61,777 nt of DNA from Verrucomicrobiota bacterium (lineage in GTDB: Bacteria > Verrucomicrobiota > Verrucomicrobiia > JADLBR01). Position numbers and translations under genes: made by a program. Location: positions 1 through 61,777 of the forward strand of contig JAKQKQ010000025.1 of the NCBI GenBank assembly GCA_029560585.1, read 5' to 3'. Below are positions 27,060-34,836 of this stretch, piece after piece. The first letter of the stretch is position 1, and every line of letters starts with the position of its first letter. Under the pieces are notes generated by a model. That model worked only from the letters and a program-made list of their open reading frames with translations. It was not told the DNA's origin and did no database searches.

Positions 27060-28049
27060 TCATTGCGTTCCCCCGCCACCGGACGACCGGAGCGTCAGGT
27101 GTATGAAACCGTCGGAAATCCGTTCCACGTTGAATGCATCCATGACCCGCGTCTCGGCGACCGGCCCAGCCATCGCCCCGCGCAGGTTATCCCAGAGCGC
27201 CATGACCAGTTTGCGCGGCATCACCGTCCAGGTCCCAACGCGGGCGGCCGGTTCGCCAAAGCGCAATGCGTTCGTTCGGCCCTCCACGGGCACGATCAGC
27301 GTGACGATCAGGGACAGGCCCAGCAGCTCGGTCTCCTGATAGATGAGAACCGCATTGCCCCGCACGTCGATCGTCAGCGACTTGCGGCGGGGCTCCAGAA
27401 CAGGGGGATTCCTCCTGGCGACGAACTCCAGGCGATCTTCCAGAAATAGGTTAACGCTGCCGTCGTGTAGCGCGACGGTGCCCAGGTCGTACGGGTCACC
27501 TGCGAACTCTGCGCGCCGCCGCGCGAAAGCAACGATCGCCTCGACAAAGGAGGCGTCGCCCTGGGCCATTGCCTTCAGCGTCACGAGGTCGGGGGGTATC
27601 TCGAGCAGGCGCATGCCCATCATCGCGTACAGGCCCAATCCGCCCAGCGCGCAGACCAGGTACCCGAAGGCGTTGGCCCGCATCCGAACGAGTCGCTCCA
27701 GCCCCCGCATCGCGCATAGCATGAAGAACGTGATCGAGAGCACCCCCGCCATGGCGATCCCCGCAAGAGACTGTGCCGGCGCTGCGCCGCCCGGCAGCCG
27801 AAGCTTGAAATCCCCCGGCAACTTCAACGCTTCGGGGCTCATCGTTGGCTGCTGTGCCTTCTCCGTGGGATTCTCCTGCGGCAAGGCGGGTGGCGGATTC
27901 GAGGGATCTGCCTGCGGCTGGCTGGCCGGCGTATCGTGTCCGACACTATTGTCCGCGGCATGCAGCCCCGCTCCAATAAACCATCCCCCCAGCACGACGA
28001 GAAACACCCGCCCCCGCCACGCTCCAAACATCCGATACAAGCATCCCAT
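27060..28049 (-). CDS. Membrane protein of unknown function with Pro/Gln-rich linker
   Basis: The 329-residue protein has an N-terminal signal or anchor (GRVFLVVLGGWFIGAGLHA), a Pro/Gln/Ala-rich stretch (about 33-85), then two probable spans (SLAGIAMAGVLSITFFMLCA and ANAFGYLVCALGGLGLYAMM). The C-terminal 170 residues are soluble, with an ALHDGSVNLFLEDRLEFV segment and alternating hydrophobic strands. No family is recognised. The next gene follows after one base. Together with the small protein it is out of character beside the hydrolases. Confidence 0.85.
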   Translation of the reverse strand: MGCLYRMFGAWRGRVFLVVLGGWFIGAGLHAADNSVGHDTPASQPQADPSNPPPALPQENPTEKAQQPTMSPEALKLPGDFKLRLPGGAAPAQSLAGIAMAGVLSITFFMLCAMRGLERLVRMRANAFGYLVCALGGLGLYAMMGMRLLEIPPDLVTLKAMAQGDASFVEAIVAFARRRAEFAGDPYDLGTVALHDGSVNLFLEDRLEFVARRNPPVLEPRRKSLTIDVRGNAVLIYQETELLGLSLIVTLIVPVEGRTNALRFGEPAARVGTWTVMPRKLVMALWDNLRGAMAGPVAETRVMDAFNVERISDGFIHLTLRSSGGGGTQ

Positions 28050-28187
28050 GTGGTTGTCCTTTCCCGTTCTCTTGTGGCATGAGGATCTGCACTACGGTTC
28101 TTGATGGTTCTCCGTGCCGCGGCTCGCGGCAACACTTTTCTCATTACCTGGGCCAACCACAATTATCCCCGACTCGGGAACCTCAGG

Positions 28188-29096
28188 CTATCGCGCCCGT
28201 TCGGCCCTCGCATTGATGGCGCGCCACGCCCCGATGGTGCGTTCCAGGTTATCCCGCGCGTCGCCGCCGATTCCGTAGCCCTGAAAGCCGACGGGGCCCG
28301 CGTACCCGATGGCGTCGAGCGCCCGGATGACGTTGGCCACGTCGAAGGTGCCGCGATCGAGTGTCTGGATGATCCGCTTCCATTCGGCCCCGCGGCAACC
28401 GCTGTCGGCGCCGTTGATGCTGACGCAGCGCAGGCGGCTCTTGGCCCTCCGCAGCACATCCGAAAGATCCGCCTCATCCTGGAGCCGGAGAAAGTGGCAG
28501 AGGTTGAACATCACACCGATGTCCGCGCGCCCCGTCTTGTCCGCGAACCGGAGGGCATCATCCATGCGCTCGAGCCAAAAACCGGCATGCGGGTAAAGGA
28601 TGATCGGGACGCCGTTATCATCGGCGGGGGCGGCGATCTCCTTGAAACGGCGCAGCGCGAATTCGTCGCCGGCTAGATCCGCAGGTTTGAATTTCTTGCT
28701 CGTGAGCCCGAGCCAGAGCGCCACCCCGCGGCCCTTGAGTTGTCCGAGTGCCTCGAACAGCACCGGATCCACGGTCGTGCCCTCGTCGATAGGCACAACC
28801 GCGTAGATGCTGAAGATCGTGATGCCCTGCTTCTCTGCGGCCACCAGGGCCTCCGGCACATGCGCCGGGCGCACGCTACCGATGCCGTCGTAGCCGAGTT
28901 CCTTCAACAGCGCGATCTGCGATGTCGTGTCCGGGTGGGCGGTGTCCTTGGCCGCGTTATCGAACGCGAAGAAGGGCCGCCGCGCGGGGACGGCGGTGGC
29001 GTCAGACGCCCCCAGGGAAAGTGCGACTGCCGCGATCGCGGCGACACCACCGCGGAGCCATGCATGGTGCGTCAGCTGGGCGTGGTCGGATCTCAT
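28188..29096 (-). CDS. Secreted xylose-isomerase-like TIM-barrel protein (sugar phosphate isomerase/epimerase family)
   Basis: The ATG at 29096 follows GGGAGGTGAG. A signal peptide (about 1-36, AAIAAVALSLGASDATA) precedes an AP-endonuclease-2/xylose-isomerase-type barrel: LLKELGYDGIGSV, ITIFSIYAVV, IILYPHAGFW, IGVMFNLCHFL and GPVGFQGYG are the barrel strands, with Glu/His/Asp/Gln ligand positions only partly kept (His of YPHAG, Asn/His of NLCHF). Secreted members of this family are common in PVC bacteria. Sugar isomerase or epimerase activity is likely but unproven. It is 302 residues, normal for the family. Confidence 0.92.
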   Translation of the reverse strand: MRSDHAQLTHHAWLRGGVAAIAAVALSLGASDATAVPARRPFFAFDNAAKDTAHPDTTSQIALLKELGYDGIGSVRPAHVPEALVAAEKQGITIFSIYAVVPIDEGTTVDPVLFEALGQLKGRGVALWLGLTSKKFKPADLAGDEFALRRFKEIAAPADDNGVPIILYPHAGFWLERMDDALRFADKTGRADIGVMFNLCHFLRLQDEADLSDVLRRAKSRLRCVSINGADSGCRGAEWKRIIQTLDRGTFDVANVIRALDAIGYAGPVGFQGYGIGGDARDNLERTIGAWRAINARAERAR

Positions 29097-29462
29097 GGTC
29101 TCTCACCTCCCGGGCATTGGATGCGCTATCGTGATACATTCTCCGCCCGATCCTCGGGCAAGCCAACACCAGAGTGCTTGGTGGATTGCCAGCCGCCGGC
29201 GCCCGAGGGCGCCGCATCATTCTTGGGGGAACTTGACGCCCGTTGCCGCCTGACACAGGCGGCCCACTAGTGCAGTGTCCCGTTTGGTCCTGACACATGC
29301 TTCGGGAGGGGCCGCGGCCTCGCGGGCCGGGTCGGCCCAGGAACCGCACATCCGGTGAGACGCGGACGCCGGGGACGGCGTCCCTCCCCGTTTGCAAATT
29401 GGATCAGATGGATGTTCAGATTCATTTGAAACACCGCACGAGGCCGCGCGCGCCCCTGCCGT
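29097..29462. other. 366 bp intergenic region with GC-rich repeat motifs
   Basis: No gene was seen. A 15 bp motif CCGCGGCCTCGCGGG at 29312-29326 recurs exactly at 58729-58743. A hairpin GGACGCCGGGGACGGCGTCC at 29364-29383 overlaps a 20 bp string whose reverse complement occurs, with one change, at 58850-58869. Both intergenic regions therefore share fragments of another repeat family. Confidence 0.6.
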
Positions 29463-31001
29463 TCAGTCGCGTATCCTGAACGCCACGGCATGGCCGCAGG
29501 GCCACGCCGCGGGTTTCTGGATCACGAGGGCATCGGCTTCCTGTTTCCATGAGATCCTCTCGTCGCTGCCCAGCAGTTGGACGCTCGAGACGGGCTTCTT
29601 TCCCTTCGCAAGGGATTGGATCCGCACCTCGCCCTCGGGGATCCCGAGCGCGACCGCGTAAAGGGTCTGCCCGTCCTTCGATCGCGTGAACCTGATGTCC
29701 CTGGCCGAAAACGCAAAATCCTCCTTGAAGTGGCCGCTGTCCACCTTGGTCTCGCCCTCGCCATAGACCTCCCAGGGCCGCGTCGCGTAGATGGCCTCGC
29801 CGTTCACTTTCGTCCAGGCCGCGATGTCCGCGAGCAGCTGCTCGACCTCTGGATCGAGCGACCCGTCGGGCCGCTGGATGATATTCAAGAGCATGTTGCC
29901 GTTCTTGCTGACGATGTCTACGAGGTTGCGGATCACCCACCCCGGGGCACGGTACATCGTGCCGGTGTCCTTGGCCTTCCAGTTCTTGTTGTAGAACCAG
30001 TCGCCGATCGAGGTGTCGGTCTGCCACGGTTGTTCCTTGATGCCGGAAAGCCCACCGCGCTCGATATCCTGCACGCCGATCCCTTCAACGTAATCCCCGT
30101 GCCCCGTTCGCTTCCCCGGATCCTTCAGGCAGTAGACGGCCTGCACGTTTCCACCGTGCCGCGCCTGGCTGGAATTGTAATAGTTCGCGAGCATCGTGCG
30201 ACCGACCTCGCCGAACGGGAGCGCCCCGTCGGTGTAGAGCAGGTCGGGCTGGTATTGATCCACCAGATCCGTGATGCGGCACAGCCATTCCTTCGCCCAA
30301 GCCGGGTTCGTGCTGTACCAGGCCTTGTCGTCGGGAGCCGCGGGCGGGTGGTAGAGGTCCTGCCACTGCGGGTCCGCACCGTCGTACGGCACGCCGGCCA
30401 TCGGCCCCTCCTTGTCGCTGCCATGGCTGGTCTGGAACCAGGTGAAGCTCGCGCCCAGATGTTCTGAGACGCCAAATTTCAGGCCATTCTTCTGCGCGGC
30501 CTTCTGCCACGCGCCCACGATGTCGCGCCCCGGGCCCATCTGGACGGCGTTCCACCGGTGGTGCCTCGAGTTCCAGAGGTCGAAGTTGTCGTGGTGCACG
30601 CCCATGCTCACGAAGTAGCGCGCGCCCGCGGCCTTGTACAAAGACATCAGTCGGTCGGGATCGAACTTCTCCGCTTTCCACAGCGGGATGATGTCCTTGT
30701 ATCCAAACTTCGACGGGTGGCCGTAAGTCTCGACGTGGTGTTTGTACTGGTCGCGATTCGCGCCCGGCACGTACATGTTCTTGGCATACCAGTCGCCCCA
30801 CATCGGCACGCATTGCGGACCCCAGTGCGCCCAGATGCCGAACTTCGCATCGCGGAACCACTCGGGGCACTTGTACCGCTGCAGCGATTCCCATTCGGGC
30901 TTGAAGGGCCCCGGGGCGCTGCCCCCCTCCCCCAATGCCGCTAAGGCGAACGCGCCCGCCGCCAGCATCGCCATCGCCAACTTCGACTCCATCGTCCTCA
31001 T
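29463..31001 (-). CDS. Secreted alpha-L-fucosidase (GH29)
   Basis: The ATG at 31001 follows GGAGG; in-frame starts further upstream would be encoded by intergenic DNA. Residues 1-26 are a signal peptide. GH29 landmarks are clear: FGIWAHWG (His59-Trp60), GVHHDNFDLWNS (His136-His137), and the nucleophile Asp258 in PDLLYTDGALPFG. A C-terminal beta-sandwich follows. The 512-residue length is normal. It removes alpha-linked L-fucose from oligosaccharides, directly supporting a fucose-containing target glycan. The acid/base residue is variable in GH29 and was not assigned. Confidence 0.97.
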   Translation of the reverse strand: MRTMESKLAMAMLAAGAFALAALGEGGSAPGPFKPEWESLQRYKCPEWFRDAKFGIWAHWGPQCVPMWGDWYAKNMYVPGANRDQYKHHVETYGHPSKFGYKDIIPLWKAEKFDPDRLMSLYKAAGARYFVSMGVHHDNFDLWNSRHHRWNAVQMGPGRDIVGAWQKAAQKNGLKFGVSEHLGASFTWFQTSHGSDKEGPMAGVPYDGADPQWQDLYHPPAAPDDKAWYSTNPAWAKEWLCRITDLVDQYQPDLLYTDGALPFGEVGRTMLANYYNSSQARHGGNVQAVYCLKDPGKRTGHGDYVEGIGVQDIERGGLSGIKEQPWQTDTSIGDWFYNKNWKAKDTGTMYRAPGWVIRNLVDIVSKNGNMLLNIIQRPDGSLDPEVEQLLADIAAWTKVNGEAIYATRPWEVYGEGETKVDSGHFKEDFAFSARDIRFTRSKDGQTLYAVALGIPEGEVRIQSLAKGKKPVSSVQLLGSDERISWKQEADALVIQKPAAWPCGHAVAFRIRD

Positions 31002-31457
31002 CGTGATGTCCTCCGCTCTCGCCGCCAGATCTCGCGCAACCGCCGCCTGACGCGCCTGTGCCGCCAGACCCTTGTTCCTTAACATAGCAGGCACGCCCCG
31101 ACGCGAGGGATGGCTGGAATTGACCGAGGCATGGCGATTCTTGACCCTGCGACGGGTCTGGGGCGACGGGTCTGGGGTCAACTCTTGAAACTTGAAAATC
31201 GGCGGGGCCCCCATTCTCGTTCGGCTTGTCCAGAGCCATTCGCGTCGAATTTGGGAGCGCGGTGCATTACGCCACGGCACAGGGCAATGGTCGCTCGGAG
31301 ATCGCATCGCATGGCGATGGCGGGAGACTGGGCGGCGATCAGATGGTCGGGGCGGCCGGGGACTTTGGGTGTCGCCACGACCGGTGCGCGGCCGGGATCG
31401 ATCAGGGACTCAGGAGATCACTATCAGGGGCTGCTGATGGAGCGGGCACCCGGGCGC
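31002..31457. other. 456 bp non-coding region with a 14 bp tandem repeat and inverted TTGACCC/GGGTCAA
   Basis: At 31150-31177 the 14 bp CGACGGGTCTGGGG occurs twice in tandem. The pair is enclosed by TTGACCC (31141) and GGGTCAA (31175), followed by CTCTTGAAACTTGAAAATC. Such GGGGTCAA...CTTGAAACTTGAA ends are often seen at borders of small transposon remnants (my recollection, not checked). No protein was recognised in the rest of the region. Confidence 0.6.
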
Positions 31458-31533
31458 TGACTTGAAAATTCAGACACCGCATCGTAGGAGCCTGCTTGCA
31501 GGCGATTCGAGTCGCGCTCAAGCGCGCTCCTAC
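31458..31533 (+). repeat. REP-like doublet, family A copy 3, containing a gene's stop codon
   Basis: The flank TGACTTGAAAATTCAGACAC leads into GTAGGAGC, hairpin CCTGCTTGCAGG, a centre CGATTCGAGTCG with one change, hairpin CGCTCAAGCGCG and closing arm GCTCCTACG. On the minus strand the closing GTAGGAGC supplies the TAG stop codon (31532-31530) of the small gene at 31530-31826. Confidence 0.93.
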
Positions 31534-31826
31534 GCTCCGACGATCCAATCGATCTCCACCCGGTCGCCCGCCCTCGCGCCTCCCGTCGTCGGATCGAGGC
31601 GGATCGCGCGGATGGCCTTCCGATGCCATTGCTCATGGGTGGCCACGGGCACCTCATACTCGTGCCACTCTCCATCAGGCTTCACGGGGAAATTCAGGTA
31701 CTTCTTATCGCTGAAATGGGGGTCCTCATTGGTGGTCCAGAAAAGCTGCGCCACCGCACTGCCACACAGGAACGCCAGGGACTGGATCGCCCCCATGGCA
31801 CCGAGGATTGTTTCGCGGCATCTCAT
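31530..31826 (-). CDS. Small secreted protein, orphan beta-sandwich domain
   Basis: The 98-residue product starts at ATG 31826 (a GTG at 31832 is also possible) and has a weak signal-like N-terminus (MGAIQSLAFLCGSAVAQ). The remainder (LFWTTNEDPHFSDKKYLNFP ... GEWHEYEVPV ... AIRAIRLDPTTG ... VEIDWIV) is one small beta-sandwich domain. The same domain closes the protein at 33298-34689 (LYWSTLEKPAFGGERSVRFP ... FQDIQVPL ... GVRLDPPSG). It normally occurs at the C-terminus of larger exported proteins, so this may be the remnant of a longer gene or a free-standing binding module. The stop codon lies inside REP-like copy 3. Confidence 0.7.
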   Translation of the reverse strand: MRCRETILGAMGAIQSLAFLCGSAVAQLFWTTNEDPHFSDKKYLNFPVKPDGEWHEYEVPVATHEQWHRKAIRAIRLDPTTGGARAGDRVEIDWIVGA

Positions 31827-31850
31827 AGGCACATTCTCTTCGTGGCTCCG

Positions 31851-33215
31851 TCACCCCCGAGGAAAGAGCCGGAGCCAGAGGCGCTGCGGCGCGCGAAGGA
31901 CATCGCGGATCACCTCGTCAACATCCCGGGCCCTCGGCTCGTCGAGCTTCCTGCACAGCACGAGGGCAACCCCGAAAGCCGCCAGCGCGCACAGAAAGAA
32001 GAAGCTGAACCGGTTGAGCTCCATGCCGCCACCACCGTAACGCCGGTCCCCGAATGCATCGATCAGCAACCCCCAGCCCATGGGCGCCAGCCCCAGCGCG
32101 AGGTTCGTCACGACCGAATACATAGCGAAGAAATGGCTGCGTCCCATCTCTGGCACAAGCACCATTGCGAGCCGCGTGTTGTTGACGTTCACGAGCGCGT
32201 ACGCAAAACCCATCAGCAGCTCGATCGCGATCAGGAACCGGAAGCGGGCGGGAATCGGTCCGGCGGCCAAAAGGAACCAGCCGACCAGGATCGCCATCCA
32301 GACCCACAGGCCGAAGGTCAGCACGGGCTTGCTCCCAAATCGGTCCGTGCGCGACGCGAAGGAGGCCAGGGCTATCAAGCCGCCGACAAATGAGAGCGCG
32401 GTGACCACCATGATCGTGCCCTCGGCAAGTCCGGCACCGACGCGCAGATATGCGACCGTGAAGGTGCTGATGCCCCCATAGGCCACCGACCATGCCACGC
32501 TCAGGGCCAGCAGCTTTCGGAAAGGCGGATGGCGCGCGATCGCGAGCCAGGGCACGGCTCCCTTGCCGGATCGCTCCTCGTGCGGCACGGCCACGTCCGG
32601 GATCTTGTTCAAGAAGATCAGGCTCACCGCACCCATCACGGCACTGAACACGAAAATCAACGCGAAATGCCACGGGAGGGAGTGGCTCCCCAGGCAGGCC
32701 CCGGCCAAGAGGAACGCGCCGCAGCTGGCCACGTGGTTGAAGGTCGCCTCCCGGGCGAGGTATTTGCCGCGAACTTCCAGCGGCACCAGCGTCGTCACCC
32801 ACGGGAGCCAGCCCGCGCTGGATATGCCGCGCGACAGGTTGAAGCAGAACAACAGGAACAGCATGAGCGCCAGTTGGCTCGTCGAATTCAGAAACCAGCC
32901 CGCCAGGGGCACCAGCGCCATCCCGAAGATGAACATCACCCTCGTTCCCCAGCCGGCATAGACAAAACGTTTGTACCCGACCCGCACGACGTGCCTAGCC
33001 GCGGGAATCTGAAAGATGACCAATAGCGGCATCATGCCGGCGATGATCCCCAGCACGGTCGCGCTGGCATTAAGCGACTTGGCGTAGAGGATCATCGGGC
33101 TCCCCAGCACCATCTGATAAGAGAGCGCGTTGAACGTCGAGAAGAGGTATGCGTTCCCGATCCCCCGCGGTAATGCCGCGGGCGATGCCGCCCCATGCTC
33201 GGGTTTCGCACTCAT
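31851..33215 (-). CDS. Major facilitator superfamily transporter
   Basis: The 454-residue product has about 12 hydrophobic spans in two halves separated by a cytoplasmic loop (NKIPDVAVPHEERSGKGAVP). Typical MFS features include VVRVGYKRFVYAGWGTRVMF after helix 2 and SFASRTDRFGSKPVLTFG in the matching loop of the second half. The C-terminal tail (DEPRARDVDEVIRDVLRAPQ) is charged and cytoplasmic. Probably a sugar or oligosaccharide importer for the products of the nearby hydrolases. It lies between the uncharacterised 33298 gene and the small orphan-domain gene, both co-directional. Confidence 0.93.
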   Translation of the reverse strand: MSAKPEHGAASPAALPRGIGNAYLFSTFNALSYQMVLGSPMILYAKSLNASATVLGIIAGMMPLLVIFQIPAARHVVRVGYKRFVYAGWGTRVMFIFGMALVPLAGWFLNSTSQLALMLFLLFCFNLSRGISSAGWLPWVTTLVPLEVRGKYLAREATFNHVASCGAFLLAGACLGSHSLPWHFALIFVFSAVMGAVSLIFLNKIPDVAVPHEERSGKGAVPWLAIARHPPFRKLLALSVAWSVAYGGISTFTVAYLRVGAGLAEGTIMVVTALSFVGGLIALASFASRTDRFGSKPVLTFGLWVWMAILVGWFLLAAGPIPARFRFLIAIELLMGFAYALVNVNNTRLAMVLVPEMGRSHFFAMYSVVTNLALGLAPMGWGLLIDAFGDRRYGGGGMELNRFSFFFLCALAAFGVALVLCRKLDEPRARDVDEVIRDVLRAPQRLWLRLFPRG

Positions 33216-33297
33216 GCCAATCCGTTCAGGATGGCATCAAAGACTGACCGCCGCATTGTCAGCAAGCAAAAGGCGCGCCCCAAGGCGTGCTCGCCGT

Positions 33298-34689
33298 TCA
33301 TTTCTGCTCGGTCGCGGGCCCCATCGGCCGATGCACCAGCCAGCGTAGTTTGAACCATTCGCCCGATGGCGGGTCCAGGCGCACGCCGGTGATGATGCCC
33401 CCGTAGCCCGGCGCCCCAGCAAGCGGGACTTGGATGTCTTGGAACTCACCCCCGCCCTTGACGGGGAATCTCACGCTCCGTTCACCGCCGAATGCCGGTT
33501 TCTCAAGCGTGCTCCAATACAAGGTCGCCTCGCCGGCGCCTTTGGACGCCGCGCGCACGTACAGGTTCGGCACATCGTGCGCGCGCCAGGCGCTAGGCGG
33601 TCCGGTGAGGCTCGCGCCGCCCTCGCCCGTTTGTACCCACAATCCCTCCTTCAGTGGCCACCCGCCCGCATCGATCTCTGGCCTGTGATACCATCCCTGC
33701 CGATCCTTGCTGAAATCATAGGCGGGCATCGCGGCCCACTTGCCATTCAGATACACCCACTCGCGAATCTCCTTCAGCGTCCCGAGGATCAACGCGTAGC
33801 CATATTCGTGCCCGATGTTGTGATCGAGGAACTCCGATCGGATGGGCGCGATATAGCCCGTGGGCCCATCCTTCGGCCCTCCCGAGCCGGGCCTGCCCGC
33901 GAAACCCCCGATGAACCGCGACGTCGCCGGCTGCCACACGCCCAATCCCCAATCCCTCTTATTGACCTGCGCCGCCCAGAATTCTGTCGTGGTCCAACTC
34001 GCCCATGGCCCCTTCACCTCCGGGCCCTTGACGATCTCCGCCAAAGGACTTCCCATGAATGGCTCCGCATTCGTGTAGGTCATCAGCCGGCAATAGGGGC
34101 CGTTGACATAGACGGCGGGCATCTCCTGGTGCCGCGCGGAATACAGCGTCTTGTCCGACCTCGCGTTGTTGATCCGGCATCGCACGCGCGCGGCCGATCC
34201 CTCCAGCCGGATCCATGCTTCGAACGTGCACTCGCCGGGCACCCCATCGTGCGGCCACTGCATAGGGACGCAGCTCACATAGATCGATCGGCCGTCATTC
34301 TTGTGCTCCAGCACTTTCGACGGGTTCATCGCCCAATCGCCCGATTGGATCGGATTCCAGCCCAGTTTCGCCCAATGCTCGACGGGTTTCTTATCTCCCG
34401 CGATATAAGGATTCGGTCCCGAGTAATACGACATCTGGATCTGCCGCCCGAGATCGTGGCTGTTCACAACGTTCTCGGCCGAGCCCGATTTCGAGACCCA
34501 CGTGATCGCACCGCCCAGCGCCAGATTCACCCCCACCTTGATCGTGCCGTTGTCGATGAAGCTCATCTTCTCCTTGGGGAGTTCCTTCCGCTTGGGCATC
34601 GCAGAGGGAGCCGACAACGGCCACGCCAGAATAGCCAGCGCCACCGAGGAACGGAGACCGCATCCACATCCATATATTGAGCTGCGCAT
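33298..34689 (-). CDS. Secreted beta-rich protein of unknown function with C-terminal binding-type domain
   Basis: The 463-residue protein has a signal-like start (RSSVALAILAWPLSAPSA). Residues about 40-350 (MSFIDNGTIKVGVNLALGGAITWV ... QMSYYSGPNPYIAG ... GKWAAMPAYDFSKDRQGW) are beta-rich; the LGGAI opening resembles mutarotase-like or super-sandwich folds found next to glycosidase barrels. Residues about 375-460 are the same small beta-sandwich as in the 31530 protein. No enzyme motif was recognised. It may bind glycan. It runs divergently from the M14 carboxypeptidase across 147 bp. Confidence 0.82.
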   Translation of the reverse strand: MRSSIYGCGCGLRSSVALAILAWPLSAPSAMPKRKELPKEKMSFIDNGTIKVGVNLALGGAITWVSKSGSAENVVNSHDLGRQIQMSYYSGPNPYIAGDKKPVEHWAKLGWNPIQSGDWAMNPSKVLEHKNDGRSIYVSCVPMQWPHDGVPGECTFEAWIRLEGSAARVRCRINNARSDKTLYSARHQEMPAVYVNGPYCRLMTYTNAEPFMGSPLAEIVKGPEVKGPWASWTTTEFWAAQVNKRDWGLGVWQPATSRFIGGFAGRPGSGGPKDGPTGYIAPIRSEFLDHNIGHEYGYALILGTLKEIREWVYLNGKWAAMPAYDFSKDRQGWYHRPEIDAGGWPLKEGLWVQTGEGGASLTGPPSAWRAHDVPNLYVRAASKGAGEATLYWSTLEKPAFGGERSVRFPVKGGGEFQDIQVPLAGAPGYGGIITGVRLDPPSGEWFKLRWLVHRPMGPATEQK

Positions 34690-34836
34690 GATGGCGAAGA
34701 TCCTTGCAACCGAACAAAGCAGACCGCAAGGCCGTTTTGGTCCAGGAACGGCTCGTCAGGGCGACGCATCCCTGACGCTATCTCCGGGATCGCAGTCCAG
34801 CGGCGCCTTCGTGTACGCTGTCCCCGAGGAGAACCC

